A DNA stretch of 64,000 nt from Cellulomonas gilvus ATCC 13127 (lineage in GTDB: Bacteria > Actinomycetota > Actinomycetes > Actinomycetales > Cellulomonadaceae). Every line of letters starts with the position of its first letter. Position 1 is the stretch's first letter. Made by a program: the position numbers and the translations under genes. Positions 28,401 to 37,125 of the stretch are shown piece after piece. The notes under the pieces are model-generated. The model worked only from the letters and a program-made list of their open reading frames with translations, ran no database searches and was not told the origin of the DNA. Location of the stretch: NCBI RefSeq assembly GCF_000218545.1, contig NC_015671.1, forward strand, positions 1,488,001 to 1,552,000, read 5' to 3'.

Positions 28401-28529
28401 CGTCAGGCGCTGGCCGGTCTCGCGCGCGTCGTCGGATACCCGTCGGGCTCGGGCAGCGAGCTCGAGGAGGACTACCTGCGCACGGCGCGGCGCGCCCGGA
28501 CCGTCGTCGAGCGCGTCTTCTACGGCTGA
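25485..28529 (+). CDS. glnE: Glutamine synthetase adenylyltransferase / adenylyl-removing enzyme
   Basis: A 1014-residue bifunctional regulator that adds and removes AMP on a Tyr of glutamine synthetase. Two nucleotidyltransferase domains are obvious: GMGKAGGRELNYVSDVDVIY near residue 225 (adenylyl removal) and AMGRLGGRDMGYSSDADVLF near residue 730 (adenylylation), each followed by a helical GlnD-like region (KLGVGGLRDVEFTVQLLQL; KLGRGGIADVEWTVQLLQL). The likely target is GlnA1 at 32521-33945. It ends 4 bases from the convergent AI-2E-type gene. Confidence 0.96.
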   Translation: MSERTDRGTLAGRLTRVGVDDVPRAERLLADAALVELLPGVADVLVGALPDVADPDAALLAVAKLAGAVRGDDALADLLRATLATDGPARQRLLAVTGASVALGDTLAAHPTNLHAIVDETPGTAVPAAQVRAELLTAVGAAPDDEVPVATLTGAAGTDAMRRAYRTRLLRIAATDLTVTDPLNRMPGVAAALADLAAAALEAALALARADLPDHGAGVRISVIGMGKAGGRELNYVSDVDVIYVVEPAEGSGVSEADALATGTRLATGLARACSTPSAEPALWPVDAALRPEGKDGPLVRTLASHRAYYERWAKTWEFQALLKARPLAGDLVLGRSYVEMTQPLVWAAVQRENFVEDSQAMRRRVEGNIPAAEADRQLKLGVGGLRDVEFTVQLLQLVHGRSDEEIRSGSTLTALAALASGGYVGRDHAARLAVCYRFLRLLEHRIQLHRLRRTHLLPTAEADLRRLARSVGMRAEGAQGLLERWRQVRRDVRHLHEELFYRPLLPATAQLSAEEASLAPEAARARLAAIGYRDPAGATRHIAALTEGVSRRAAIQRQLLPVMLGWFADGPDPDGGLLAFRRLSEELGTTHWYLKLLRDSGTAAQRLARVLSTSRYVADALTRSPESVTWLADDDELEPRGHERLQAEADAVLTRAQEPVPATQALRGLRRRELARTAAADVLGVVTGQRAAQSLTVAADVVLAGALRVARWEARAARGLDADPTRMLVVAMGRLGGRDMGYSSDADVLFVHDPMPGADPRAAQDFALAVATSIRQLLGAVGPEPPLAVDADLRPEGRNGPLVRSFDAYAEYYERWSSPWESQALLRARPAAGDDELAQRFVALIEPLRYPPGGLEAATVREVRRIKARVEAERLPRGADPARHLKLGRGGIADVEWTVQLLQLQHAAEHAALRTTGTLEALTAAADAGLLDDADRRALVEAWELASRLRDANVLWTGRSHGAHADVLPHDRQALAGLARVVGYPSGSGSELEEDYLRTARRARTVVERVFYG

Positions 28530-28533
28530 GGGC

Positions 28534-29793
28534 TCACGCCCGCGGCTCGTCCGACGGCTCGGTCCCGCTCGCCGGCTCGGCGGCGGGCGCCGCGGTCAGG
28601 GGTGCGGCGATCGGCGGACCCGGCTTCCTCGCGGGCCGGGCGGCCGGGTCGGTCCGGCCCTCCTCGTCCTCCTCGTCGACGTCCACCCAGTCCGGCCGCG
28701 GTTCGCCGCCGTCGGCGTCCTCCTTGAGCAACGGGTCGTCGACCAGCTCGTGGCGCCGCACGTACGTCGAGGCGACCGCCTGGATTGTCGCCATCACGGG
28801 CAGTGCGAGGAACGCGCCCATGGCGCCGAACACCGCGCCGAACGCGATCACGCCCAGGAACGCGACCGCGGGGTTCAGCGCGAGCGCGCGGGCCGAGACC
28901 TTGGGCGCGAAGATGAGGTTCTCCACCTGCTGGTAGGCGATGATCCACGCCAGCACCCCGAGCGCGGTCAGCGGTGAGACGGTCAGCGCGAGCGCGACGG
29001 GCAGCGCGCCGCCGATGTACGTGCCGATGGTCGGCACGAACTGCGAGACGATCCCGGTGAACGCCGACAGCGCGAGCGCGTACGGCACGTCGAGCACCAT
29101 GAGCACGACCCACGTGAACACGGTCGACAGGCCCGCGAGAACCAGCCGGGACGTGATGAAGTCGGCGACCTTCTCCTGCGAGACCTCCCACACGCGCAGC
29201 ACCTCGCGCTGGCGGTCGGGCTCCAGGAACCCGAGCACGGCCGCGCGGAACCGGGGCCCCGCGCTGGCCATGTAGTACGTCACCAGGCCGATCGACGTGA
29301 GCATGAAGAAGCCGCCCGCGATGGTCACCCCCGCACCGATGACGCCCGGCGCCAGGGACTGCCAGTTGTCGGTGAGCGCGTTGACGGCCTCGTCGCTGCT
29401 CGGCAGGTCCATCTCGAAGCGCTTGTCCAGCCACTGCGCGAGCTGTTCGTAGTAGTCCGGCAGGTTCTGCGCGAACGCCACGACCTGCTGGATGAACAGG
29501 TTGCCGAACAGCGCGAGGATCACGCCGGTCCCGACGATGCCCGCGAGCATGACCAGGCCCGTCGCGCGCGTGCGGCGGATCCCGTGCCGCACCAGCCACC
29601 GGATCGGCGGCTCCATGGCCAGCGCGATGAACCACGACAGCACCGTGATCGTGAGCACGGTGGTCAGCTGGCCGAGCGCCCGCCAGACGAGGATGCCGGC
29701 GAACACCGTGCCCGCGGCCATGAGCAGCGCGCGGCCCAGCCACGCCGGAGGGCGGTGCGTGACGGACGGTGCGGCAGGGCGGTTCTTGGGCAT
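28534..29793 (-). CDS. AI-2E family transporter (TqsA/PerM-like)
   Basis: A 419-residue permease-like protein with about eight membrane segments and the family block FTGIVSQFVPTIGTYIGGAL, followed by LNPAVAFLGVIAFGAVFGAMG. The last 70 residues are an acidic, then Pro/Ala-rich cytosolic tail. Members include autoinducer-2 exporters and Na+/H+ antiporters; the substrate is not predictable here. The ATG at 29793 follows GAGGACC. Confidence 0.85.
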   Translation of the reverse strand: MPKNRPAAPSVTHRPPAWLGRALLMAAGTVFAGILVWRALGQLTTVLTITVLSWFIALAMEPPIRWLVRHGIRRTRATGLVMLAGIVGTGVILALFGNLFIQQVVAFAQNLPDYYEQLAQWLDKRFEMDLPSSDEAVNALTDNWQSLAPGVIGAGVTIAGGFFMLTSIGLVTYYMASAGPRFRAAVLGFLEPDRQREVLRVWEVSQEKVADFITSRLVLAGLSTVFTWVVLMVLDVPYALALSAFTGIVSQFVPTIGTYIGGALPVALALTVSPLTALGVLAWIIAYQQVENLIFAPKVSARALALNPAVAFLGVIAFGAVFGAMGAFLALPVMATIQAVASTYVRRHELVDDPLLKEDADGGEPRPDWVDVDEEDEEGRTDPAARPARKPGPPIAAPLTAAPAAEPASGTEPSDEPRA

Positions 29794-29922
29794 CGTGGTC
29801 CTCGGTTCGGAGCGTTGATCCGCACCGTACCGGGAGGTCGTTGAGCAGCGCGGACGCTCGCCGCACGGGGCTCCCCGCGGGTCCGGTCGCTGCCATGCTC
29901 GGGACGACGAGAGGACGTGACG

Positions 29923-31176
29923 ATGACCGACGCTCCGTCCGCGGTGCCGGGCCGCCGTCGGTGGCGCGTCCGCTCGGCGGCGGCCGTCGGCGCGATCCTC
30001 GTGGGTGCGCTGCTGGCGCCGCCGGCCGTCGTCGCGGCCTGGGCCCGCGGGGTCGTCGACGACACGGACCGGTGGGTCGCGACCGTCGGCCCGCTCGCCG
30101 CGGACCCGGCCGTGCAGGCCGCCGTCGTCGAGCGGGTCACGCGCGCGATCGTCACGGGCGCGGACCTCGAACGGCTCGTCGCGGACGCCACCGGAGCGGT
30201 CGCCGCGCTCGACCTGCCGCCCGTGGCCAGGACCGCGGTCGAGACGTTGCGGGGTCCGCTGGTCGTGGCCGCGACCGACGTCGTCCGGCAGACCGTGACG
30301 CGGGTCGTCACCTCGGAGAGGTTCTCGACCGTGTGGGTCGAGGCGAACCGTGCGGTGCACGCCCGCGTCCTCGCGGTGCTGCGCGGTGACCCGGGGGCAC
30401 TCGCCGCGATCGGGGCGGACGGCGCGCTGTCCGTCGACCTGGCACCGGTCGTCGATGCCGCGCGGACGGCGCTCGTGGACCGCGGCTTCACGGTGCTCGA
30501 ACGGCTGCCCGCGATCGACGCGACATTCGTGCTGGTCCGCAGCCCCGAGCTGGTGCGGGTGCAGAGCGCGTACCGCGCGCTCGACGCGGCGGGGACGTGG
30601 CTGCCGTGGCTCGCCCTGGGGCTGCTGGCTGTGGGCGTCGTGCTGGCCCGGCGGCGCGCGCCGGCTCTGGTCGCCGCCGGGCTCGCGCTCGGCGCGGGGA
30701 TGGTGGTCCTCGCGCTGCTGCTCTGGGCGGGCGAGCGGGTGTACGTCTCGTCGTTGCCGGAGACGGTGCAGCGGCCCGACGTCGCACTCGTCGTGTACGA
30801 CCAGGTCGTGTCGCTGCTGCGCGTCGCGCTGCGCTCCGGGCTCGTGCTGGGACTCGTCGTCGCCGCCGTGGCGTTCCTCGCGGGCGGCTCAGGTAGGGCG
30901 CGTGCGCTGCGTGCGTCGTGGGCGCGTGCCGTGGCCGCGGTGCGACGCGCGGGGGACCGGCGGCGGATCTCGACCGGCCCCGTCGGGGAGGTTCTGCACC
31001 AGCAACGGGTGCTCGTGCGCGTCGTCGTGGCGTGCGCGGCGGGCCTGGTCCTGGCCCTGGCCGACCACCTCACCCCGGGGCTCGTGCTGTGGACCGCGGC
31101 CGCGGCCGCCGGGGTCCTGCTCGTCGCATCGCTGCTGGGGCGCCCCGGACCCGCCGCAACGCCCCGACCGGACTGA
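29923..31176 (+). CDS. Hypothetical membrane protein with large extracytoplasmic loop
   Basis: A 417-residue protein: Arg-rich N-terminus, one membrane segment (about residues 20-40), a 190-residue external domain starting DDTDRWVATVGPLAADPAVQ, then four more membrane segments. The external part resembles conserved actinobacterial proteins of unknown function. An in-frame GTG two codons upstream is possible; GAGAGG supports the ATG at 29923. It diverges from the AI-2E-type gene. Confidence 0.7.
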   Translation: MTDAPSAVPGRRRWRVRSAAAVGAILVGALLAPPAVVAAWARGVVDDTDRWVATVGPLAADPAVQAAVVERVTRAIVTGADLERLVADATGAVAALDLPPVARTAVETLRGPLVVAATDVVRQTVTRVVTSERFSTVWVEANRAVHARVLAVLRGDPGALAAIGADGALSVDLAPVVDAARTALVDRGFTVLERLPAIDATFVLVRSPELVRVQSAYRALDAAGTWLPWLALGLLAVGVVLARRRAPALVAAGLALGAGMVVLALLLWAGERVYVSSLPETVQRPDVALVVYDQVVSLLRVALRSGLVLGLVVAAVAFLAGGSGRARALRASWARAVAAVRRAGDRRRISTGPVGEVLHQQRVLVRVVVACAAGLVLALADHLTPGLVLWTAAAAAGVLLVASLLGRPGPAATPRPD

Positions 31177-31250
31177 CCCGGCGTATCTCCCGGGCCCGCG
31201 CCGACCTCCTTCCCCGCTGCAGGGGCTCCCGGAACGGTGGAGGTACCGCG

Positions 31251-32426
31251 ATGTCGACGATCTCGAGCAACGGTCGCGCCCGGCGCACCACGAGCCCACG
31301 ACGCACGCCCGCGCGCGCTCCGCGGCATCCCGCCCGCGCGGTGTCGGTACCGGCGCGTGTCACGGCGCCATCGGTGCCGCCGGTGCCGCCCGCCCCTGCA
31401 CCGACGCCCGTCGGTCCGGTGCCCGGGTCACCCGTGACCCGCGTCCGGTCGGTCCGTGCCGCGGCGGTGCTCTCCGACCTGCAGCTGGTGCGCAACAGCC
31501 TGCGCACCGCGGGCGAGGGCCCACCCGGGAGCGACGCGGTGCGCGAGATCTGCTCCGCCGAGCTCACGTCCGCCGAGCAGGTGCTCGAGGGCATCGACGC
31601 GCGGCGGCTGAGCCAGTCCGCACGCGACGCCCGGCTCGAGTACGCGTGGACCGCGGTGCACCGGGCACGCGCGCTGCTGCCGCTGGTCGTCGCCGACGAC
31701 GCGCTCGAGGTGCAGTACCTCTACGCCGTGGAACGCGCGACGCGGATGCGGCCGCGTGACGCGCGGCTCCTGGCGAGCATCGGGCGCACCGCGAGCAGCC
31801 GGGCGGGTGAGGAGAGCGACGGCGTGCGGCGGCGCCGCCTGAGCTACGCGCTGTCCGCCGCGTACTGCGCCGCCGACCGCGAGCACCAGCAGATGCGTGT
31901 GCTGCGCGACCGCCTGGTCCGGGTCGCATGGCTGACGTTCGTCGCGCTCGTCGTCGTTGTCGCGGCCGGCACGCTGGTCCCGACGCTGTTCCCGCTGTGC
32001 TCCGTCGCGGCCGGACGCACCATCTGCCCCGCGGGCGGTGGCGCGCCCACCGCGGGCGACGTCGCGACCGTCGTGTTCCTCGGCGTGATCGGGGCGGGGC
32101 TGACCGCGGTCCTCGCGATCCGGCGCGCGCAGCCGTCGCAGTCGCCCTACCGACTCATGCCGGTGCTCGGCTTCCTGCGCATCCCGCTCGGCGGGATCGT
32201 CGCGGTGCTCGGCGTGGTCCTCATGCAGAGCGGCGTGGTGCCGGGCTTCGACGGGCTGCAGACCACGCAGCAGATCGCCGTGTACGCGATCGTGTTCGGC
32301 TTCGCGCAGGAGGCCGTGACGCGCCTGCTGGAGAACCGCGCCCGCGCGGTGCAGGACGTCACGTCGGCCGGCAGCACGCTCGTCGAACCGACCGCCGCCC
32401 CTCCGGTGCGCGCCGAGCAGGCATGA
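31251..32426 (+). CDS. Hypothetical membrane protein with Pro-rich N-terminus
   Basis: A 391-residue protein. The first 70 residues are Arg/Pro/Ala-rich and probably disordered, residues 75-220 form a soluble helical cytosolic region, and four membrane segments follow, including TFVALVVVVAAGTLVPTLF and PLGGIVAVLGVVLMQSGVV. Two Cys in the loop (LCSVAAGRTICP) may form a disulfide outside the membrane. GGTGGAGG precedes the ATG. I do not recognise the family. Confidence 0.68.
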   Translation: MSTISSNGRARRTTSPRRTPARAPRHPARAVSVPARVTAPSVPPVPPAPAPTPVGPVPGSPVTRVRSVRAAAVLSDLQLVRNSLRTAGEGPPGSDAVREICSAELTSAEQVLEGIDARRLSQSARDARLEYAWTAVHRARALLPLVVADDALEVQYLYAVERATRMRPRDARLLASIGRTASSRAGEESDGVRRRRLSYALSAAYCAADREHQQMRVLRDRLVRVAWLTFVALVVVVAAGTLVPTLFPLCSVAAGRTICPAGGGAPTAGDVATVVFLGVIGAGLTAVLAIRRAQPSQSPYRLMPVLGFLRIPLGGIVAVLGVVLMQSGVVPGFDGLQTTQQIAVYAIVFGFAQEAVTRLLENRARAVQDVTSAGSTLVEPTAAPPVRAEQA

Positions 32427-32487
32427 GCCGGCATGCCGCACCCCCGCCGCCTCGACCGGGCGACGGGGGTGCGGTTACTGCAGGTCA

Positions 32488-32515
32488 CCGGCCCCCGGGA
32501 GCAGCCGGGGGCCGG
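32488..32515. terminator. Hairpin terminator downstream of glnA
   Basis: CCGGCCCCCGG (32488-32498) pairs with CCGGGGGCCGG (32505-32515) across a 6-base loop, between the convergent membrane-protein gene and glnA. Confidence 0.75.
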
Positions 32516-32520
32516 GACGA

Positions 32521-33945
32521 TCACACGTCGTAGTACAGCTCGAACTCGTGCGGGTGCGGCCGCAGACGGATCGGGTCGACCTCGGCGGAGCGCTTGTAGT
32601 CGATCCACGTCTGGATGAGGTCGGGCGTGAACACGTTGCCGGCGGTCAGCCAGTCGTGGTCGGCCTCGAGGTTGTCCAGCACCTCGGACAGCGAGCCCGG
32701 GACCTGCTGGATGAGCGCGTGCTCCTCGGGGGGCAGCTCGTACAGGTCCTTGTCGACCGGCTCGGGCGGCTCGATGCGGTTCTGGATGCCGTCGATGCCG
32801 GCCATGAGCATGGCCGCGAACGCCAGGTAGGGGTTCGACGACGGGTCCGGCACGCGGAACTCGATGCGCTTGGCCTTCGGGTTCGAACCGGTCACCGGGA
32901 TGCGGATGCACGCGGAGCGGTTGCGGGCCGAGTAGACCAGGTTGACGGGCGCCTCGAAGCCGGGCACCAGGCGGTGGTAGGAGTTCACCGTCGGGTTGGT
33001 GAACGCGAGCAGCGCGGGCGCGTGCTTGAGCAGACCACCGATGTACCAGCGGGCGAGGTCGGACAGGCCGCCGTAGCCCTTCTCGTCGAAGAACAGCGGC
33101 TCGCCGTCCTTCCAGAGGGACTGGTGCACGTGCATGCCCGAGCCGTTGTCGCCGAACAGCGGCTTCGGCATGAAGGTCGCGGTCTTGCCGGCGGCGTGCG
33201 CGACGTTCTTCACGACGTACTTGAACAGCTGCACCTTGTCGGCCGACTTGGCGAGCTCGTCGAAGCGGTAGTTGATCTCCGCCTGGCCGGCGGTGCCGAC
33301 CTCGTGGTGCGCGCGCTCGACGCCGAGGCCCAGGGCGTCCAGCTGCAGCGAGATCTGGTCGCGCAGGTCGGCGAAGTGGTCGACCGGCGGGACGGGGAAG
33401 TAGCCACCCTTGTAGGGCGTCTTGTGGCCGAGGTTGCCACCCTCCTCGACGCGGCCCGTGTTCCAGGCGGCCTCGATGGAGTCGATGTAGTAGTACGACG
33501 CGTTCTGCTTCGTCTCGAAGCGGATGTCGTCGAAGATGTAGAACTCGGCCTCGGGCGCGAAGAACGCGGTGTCCGCGATGCCCGTCGACTTGAGGTACGC
33601 CTCGGCCTTCGCGGCGACCTGACGCGGGTCGCGGCTGTAGGGCTCGTCGGTGTACGGGTCGACGATGTGGAAGTTGATGTTGAGCGTCTTCTCCGTGCGG
33701 AACGGGTCGACGTAGGCCGTCGTGACGTCCGGCACCAGCTTCATGTCCGACTCGTGGATGGCCTGGAAGCCGCGGATCGAGGAGCCGTCGAACATCTGGC
33801 CCTCGGTGAAGAAGTCCGCGTCCAGCGACTGCGCCGGGACGTTGAAGTGCTGCATGACGCCGGGCAGGTCACAGAACCGCACGTCGACGAACTTGACGTC
33901 CTCGCTCTTGATGAACGCCAGGACTTCCTCTGGCTTGCTGAACAT
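32521..33945 (-). CDS. glnA: Glutamine synthetase type I (GlnA1)
   Basis: The main ammonia-assimilating enzyme, 474 residues, forming a dodecamer. It shows the beta-grasp N-terminus, the ATP/metal segments [42 protein letters not shown] and [10 protein letters not shown], and the adenylylation Tyr in [15 protein letters not shown], the expected GlnE target. GAGGAG is present just before the ATG. A GlnR-like site lies 80-120 bases upstream. Confidence 0.97.
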   Translation of the reverse strand: MFSKPEEVLAFIKSEDVKFVDVRFCDLPGVMQHFNVPAQSLDADFFTEGQMFDGSSIRGFQAIHESDMKLVPDVTTAYVDPFRTEKTLNINFHIVDPYTDEPYSRDPRQVAAKAEAYLKSTGIADTAFFAPEAEFYIFDDIRFETKQNASYYYIDSIEAAWNTGRVEEGGNLGHKTPYKGGYFPVPPVDHFADLRDQISLQLDALGLGVERAHHEVGTAGQAEINYRFDELAKSADKVQLFKYVVKNVAHAAGKTATFMPKPLFGDNGSGMHVHQSLWKDGEPLFFDEKGYGGLSDLARWYIGGLLKHAPALLAFTNPTVNSYHRLVPGFEAPVNLVYSARNRSACIRIPVTGSNPKAKRIEFRVPDPSSNPYLAFAAMLMAGIDGIQNRIEPPEPVDKDLYELPPEEHALIQQVPGSLSEVLDNLEADHDWLTAGNVFTPDLIQTWIDYKRSAEVDPIRLRPHPHEFELYYDV

Positions 33946-34027
33946 CCGCTGCTCCTCGGTTGGTGGTGCCCTTCGCGCGGGCTAGGCCGACGCTAGGGCG
34001 AGGGGGTTTCCCTGATGTGAGCCGATT

Positions 34028-34063
34028 GTTTCCGTGAGGTTACGCACGTGGCCTGGGTGTAAC
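34028..34063 (-). promoter_or_regulatory. Candidate GlnR operator upstream of glnA
   Basis: Read on the minus strand, GTAAC-n6-GAAAC (34043 to 34028) matches the actinobacterial GlnR consensus gTnAC-n6-GaAAC exactly. A weaker partner GTTAC-n6-GCCAC lies 20 bases upstream (34063 to 34048), giving the usual two-site arrangement. Nitrogen-responsive control of glnA by an OmpR-type GlnR is therefore likely; the regulator gene is not in this window. Confidence 0.55.
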
Positions 34064-34109
34064 GATCGTGCGACCGGGCCCCGGGCGCGGGACGTCGGTC
34101 CCGCCCGCT

Positions 34110-34115
34110 TAGTCT
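34110..34115 (+). promoter_or_regulatory. Leaderless -10 element for the RDD gene
   Basis: TAGTCT, 6 bases, then the GTG at 34122. Confidence 0.6.
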
Positions 34116-34121
34116 GACCCC

Positions 34122-34616
34122 GTGACGACGAGGCAGAACGTGGGTTCGTGGCTCGAGGGCGGCCCCTCGGGCGAGCAGGGCGGCAGGGGAGCGCGGCTCG
34201 GGCTGCCCGCGCAGGGACCGGGCGCCGCCGCGGGCCTCGGCCGCCGCGCCGCGGCACTGGTCGTCGACTGGACGGTGTGCCTGCTCATGTCCGCGACGTT
34301 CTTCCCCGCGACGCGCGAGGGCTCGCTGCTGGAGCGCGCGGACTCGCTCGTCACGCTCGTGATCTTCGCGGCCGAGAACCTGCTGCTGGTCGGCCTGCTC
34401 GGGTTCACGCTCGGGCACCGCGTCCTGGGCCTGCGGGTGCGCACGGCGGGCGTCGGCCCGGAGGGGCCGGTCGCCGACGACGGCCGCGCACCCGGCCTGA
34501 TGCGGGGGCTGGTCCGCACGCTTCTGCTGTGCGGGGTCATCCCGGCGGTCGTCTGGGACGCCGACGGTCGCGGGTTGCACGACCGCGCCGCAGGCACCGC
34601 GATCGTGCGGCGCTGA
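34122..34616 (+). CDS. RDD family membrane protein
   Basis: A 164-residue protein with two or three membrane helices and the RDD pattern: GLGRRAAALVVDWTVCLLMS, then LGHRVLGLRVRT, and near the end WDADGRGLHDRAAGTAIV. RDD proteins are poorly understood; some are implicated in ion transport. It has no Shine-Dalgarno sequence and a leaderless -10. The stop is 7 bases from the convergent DUF4191 stop. Confidence 0.85.
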   Translation: MTTRQNVGSWLEGGPSGEQGGRGARLGLPAQGPGAAAGLGRRAAALVVDWTVCLLMSATFFPATREGSLLERADSLVTLVIFAAENLLLVGLLGFTLGHRVLGLRVRTAGVGPEGPVADDGRAPGLMRGLVRTLLLCGVIPAVVWDADGRGLHDRAAGTAIVRR

Positions 34617-34623
34617 GCCGGGC

Positions 34624-35340
34624 TCAGCGGCCGCGCATGCCCTTGCGGTCCGGGCGCGCCTTGGTCGGGTCGATGCCCTTGGGCAGCGGCGGCCGCATCG
34701 CGCCGAGCGCGGTGAGGCGCTTGTCGACCTCCGCGACCTCCTGCTTGGTGAGCTGCGGCTTGAGCTTGCGCACCGCGACGGGCAGCTTGCGCAGCGGCAC
34801 CTGACCCTCGCCGTTGCCGCACTGCAGCAGCGTGATCGGCACGGACGGGACCACGCGTGCGGTGCGCTTGCGCTCGTTCTCCAGGAGCCGGGACGCCCGG
34901 CCCGCGGGGCCCTCGGCGATGAGGACGATGCCGGGGCGGCCCACGCCCCGGAACACCATGTCCTGCGTGCGCGGGTCCACCGCGACGGGCTCCTCGGGGA
35001 ACGTCCAGCCGCGGCGGATGGTGCGCAGCGCGGCGAGCGCGGCACCAGGCTTGCCCTCGATGCGCGAGTACGCGGCCGTCTCGGCCCGCCGCACCAGCAC
35101 GAACATCGCGGCCAGGAACGCGAACGGGATGGCCAGCAGCAGCCAGTAGACGACGGCGCCGGTGAGCGTGCCGACGATGACGCCGACCGCGATGATCCCG
35201 ACGAACACCGCCAGCAGGATCCACGTGACGCTCGGGTCGACCTCCCGCGTCATGCGGTAGGCCTCCCACACCTGGTGGTACCAGCGGACCTTCTTGGTCT
35301 TGGTGGCTGCAGGCGTGGCGGGGTCGGTGTTGCGGGCCAT
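34624..35340 (-). CDS. DUF4191 membrane protein
   Basis: A 238-residue conserved actinobacterial protein with two membrane helices between about residues 40 and 85 and a soluble C-terminal domain (RVVPSVPITLLQCGNGEGQV). The N- and C-termini are basic. The function is unknown, but it sits beside lipA and the RDD gene as in mycobacteria. The ATG is 7 bases after TAGACT. Confidence 0.86.
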   Translation of the reverse strand: MARNTDPATPAATKTKKVRWYHQVWEAYRMTREVDPSVTWILLAVFVGIIAVGVIVGTLTGAVVYWLLLAIPFAFLAAMFVLVRRAETAAYSRIEGKPGAALAALRTIRRGWTFPEEPVAVDPRTQDMVFRGVGRPGIVLIAEGPAGRASRLLENERKRTARVVPSVPITLLQCGNGEGQVPLRKLPVAVRKLKPQLTKQEVAEVDKRLTALGAMRPPLPKGIDPTKARPDRKGMRGR

Positions 35341-35347
35341 GCGGGGG

Positions 35348-35353
35348 AGTCTA
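35348..35353 (-). promoter_or_regulatory. Leaderless -10 element for the DUF4191 gene
   Basis: Minus-strand TAGACT, 7 bases, then the ATG at 35340. Confidence 0.6.
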
Positions 35354-35400
35354 CCGAGCGCGCGGGCCGACTCCGGCCGGGTCGGGTCCGGGGTCGGGCG

Positions 35401-36402
35401 TCAGCGCGCGAGCAGGCTCGCGGCCTCCTGGCGTGCGGTCGTCGGCTCACCCAGGTGCGCGAGCGCCTCCGGGATCGGCAGCCCGCGGCGGCGCATGGCC
35501 TGACCCCACAGCCGGCCGGCACGGTACGACGAGCGGACCAGCGGCCCGGACATGACGCCCAGGAAGCCCATGGCCTCGGCCGCGTTCGAGTGCTCGACGA
35601 ACTCCTCGGGGCGCACCCATCGGTCCACGGGGTGGTGCCGGACCGAGGGGCGCAGGTACTGCGTGATGGTGACCAGGTCGCAGCCCGCCTCGTGCAGCGC
35701 GGCGAGTGCCTCGACCACCTCGTCGGGCGTCTCTCCCATGCCCAGGATGAGGTTCGACTTGGTCACCAGCCCGGCCTCGCGCGCGCGCGTGATGACGGAC
35801 AGCGAGCGGTCGTAGCGGAAGCCGGGACGGATCTGCTTGAAGATGCGCGGCACGGTCTCGAGGTTGTGCGCGAGCACCTCGGGCCGGGACTCGTTGACCT
35901 GGTCCAGCAGCTCGGGGATCGCGTTGAAGTCCGGGATGAGCAGCTCGACGCCCGTGCCCGGGTTGACCGCGTGGATCTGGCGGACGGTCTCGGCGTACAG
36001 CCACGCCCCGCCGTCGGGCAGGTCGTCGCGGGCCACGCCCGTGACGGTCGAGTACTTCAGGCCCATCGCCTGCACGGACTCGGCGACGCGCCGCGGCTCG
36101 TCGGCGTCGAAGTCCGCGGGCTTGCCGGTGTCGATCTGGCAGAAGTCGCAGCGCCGCGTGCACTGGTCGCCGCCGATGAGGAACGTGGCCTCGCGGTCCT
36201 CCCAGCACTCGAAGATGTTGGGGCAGCCCGCCTCCTCGCACACCGTGTGCAGGCCCTCGCGCTTGACCAGGCCCTTGAGCTCGGAGTACTCCGGGCCCAT
36301 GGTCGCCTTGGTCCGGATCCACTCGGGCTTCTTCTCGATGGGCGTCTCGGCGTTGCGGGCCTCGACCCGCAGCATCCGGCGCCCTTCGGGTGCGATCGTC
36401 AC
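35401..36402 (-). CDS. lipA: Lipoyl synthase
   Basis: A radical-SAM enzyme that inserts two sulfurs into octanoyl groups on E2 subunits. The 333 residues carry the auxiliary cluster motif [12 protein letters not shown] and the SAM-cluster motif CTRRCDFC, plus the closing RSSY segment. The GTG at 36402 is chosen because it lies 7 bases after TAGGGT and matches the family N-terminus ([15 protein letters not shown]); a GTG at 36411 would overlap the -10. lipB is close by, and its substrate SucB lies 5 kb away. Confidence 0.95.
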   Translation of the reverse strand: MTIAPEGRRMLRVEARNAETPIEKKPEWIRTKATMGPEYSELKGLVKREGLHTVCEEAGCPNIFECWEDREATFLIGGDQCTRRCDFCQIDTGKPADFDADEPRRVAESVQAMGLKYSTVTGVARDDLPDGGAWLYAETVRQIHAVNPGTGVELLIPDFNAIPELLDQVNESRPEVLAHNLETVPRIFKQIRPGFRYDRSLSVITRAREAGLVTKSNLILGMGETPDEVVEALAALHEAGCDLVTITQYLRPSVRHHPVDRWVRPEEFVEHSNAAEAMGFLGVMSGPLVRSSYRAGRLWGQAMRRRGLPIPEALAHLGEPTTARQEAASLLAR

Positions 36403-36409
36403 GTCAGCC

Positions 36410-36415
36410 ACCCTA
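36410..36415 (-). promoter_or_regulatory. Leaderless -10 element for lipA
   Basis: Minus-strand TAGGGT, 7 bases, then the GTG at 36402. Confidence 0.6.
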
Positions 36416-36434
36416 ACCGCTCGTCGCGTCCGGA

Positions 36435-36496
36435 CCACGTGACGCCCACCACGTGCGGCGCCGCGCGTGGCACGCGCCCGGGACTCAGGTCCCGGG
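36435..36496. other. CACGTG pair and hairpin in the lipA / flavodoxin intergenic region
   Basis: CCACGTG occurs at 36435 and again at 36449, 14 bases apart, and a perfect 8-bp hairpin (36477-36484 with 36489-36496, TCAG loop) follows. The genes here diverge, so a terminator is not needed; an operator or a 5' leader structure is possible. Confidence 0.35.
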
Positions 36497-36570
36497 ACGC
36501 GCGGCGGGTCCCGCATGAGGCTGGAGAGGCACGAACGCGCCCGGCCGCACGGTCGGGCGCCGGCAGCACG

Positions 36571-36612
36571 GCGGGCGACGAGGCCCGACGAGAGCGCGGG
36601 CGACGAGGCCCG
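36571..36612 (+). repeat. 17-bp direct repeat upstream of the flavodoxin gene
   Basis: GCGGGCGACGAGGCCCG occurs at 36571-36587 and 36596-36612, with a 25-base period. The second copy ends beside the GGAGGGGAGC ribosome-binding region of the flavodoxin-like gene. Confidence 0.7.
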
Positions 36613-36628
36613 CGGAGGGGAGCGCCCC

Positions 36629-37123
36629 ATGCGCGTGCTGGTGAGCGTCGCGTCGCGGCACGGGTCGACGAGCGAGATCGGCGAGGTCGTCGCGCAGGTG
36701 CTGCGCGAGGCCGGGCACACGGTGGACGTGACGCCGCCCGACGACGTCGAGCGGGTCATGCCGTACGACGCCGCGGTGCTGGGCTCGTCCGTCTACGTGG
36801 GACGGCTGTCGGCCTCGTTGCGCGACCTGGTGCAGCGCCAGGGTGCGCACCTGCGCCTGCGGCCCGTGTGGATCTTCTGGTCGGGGCCGGTCGCCGCCAA
36901 CCCCGTGTCGATCAGCGTGCCCGACGACGTCGGCGCGATGGTCGACGCGGTGGCCGCACGCGAGGCGAAGTGCTTCGTCGGGGCGCTCGACAAGGCCGCG
37001 CTGAGCCTGTCCGAGCGCGCGCTCGTGGCGCTCGTGCGGGCCGAGGACGGCGACTTCCGCGACTTCGACGCGGTCCGTGCGTGGGCCGTCGGGATCGCCG
37101 ACGAGCTGACACGCGCGGCCTGA
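36629..37123 (+). CDS. Flavodoxin-domain protein
   Basis: A 164-residue flavodoxin-fold protein. The FMN phosphate loop is [14 protein letters not shown] and the second loop [17 protein letters not shown], resembling the HemG-like menaquinone-dependent protoporphyrinogen oxidase group. The ATG at 36629 follows a GGAGGGGAGC region; a longer upstream frame is Arg-rich and unlikely. It stands between lipA and lipB but shows no obvious link to lipoylation. Confidence 0.82.
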   Translation: MRVLVSVASRHGSTSEIGEVVAQVLREAGHTVDVTPPDDVERVMPYDAAVLGSSVYVGRLSASLRDLVQRQGAHLRLRPVWIFWSGPVAANPVSISVPDDVGAMVDAVAAREAKCFVGALDKAALSLSERALVALVRAEDGDFRDFDAVRAWAVGIADELTRAA

Positions 37124-37125
37124 CG

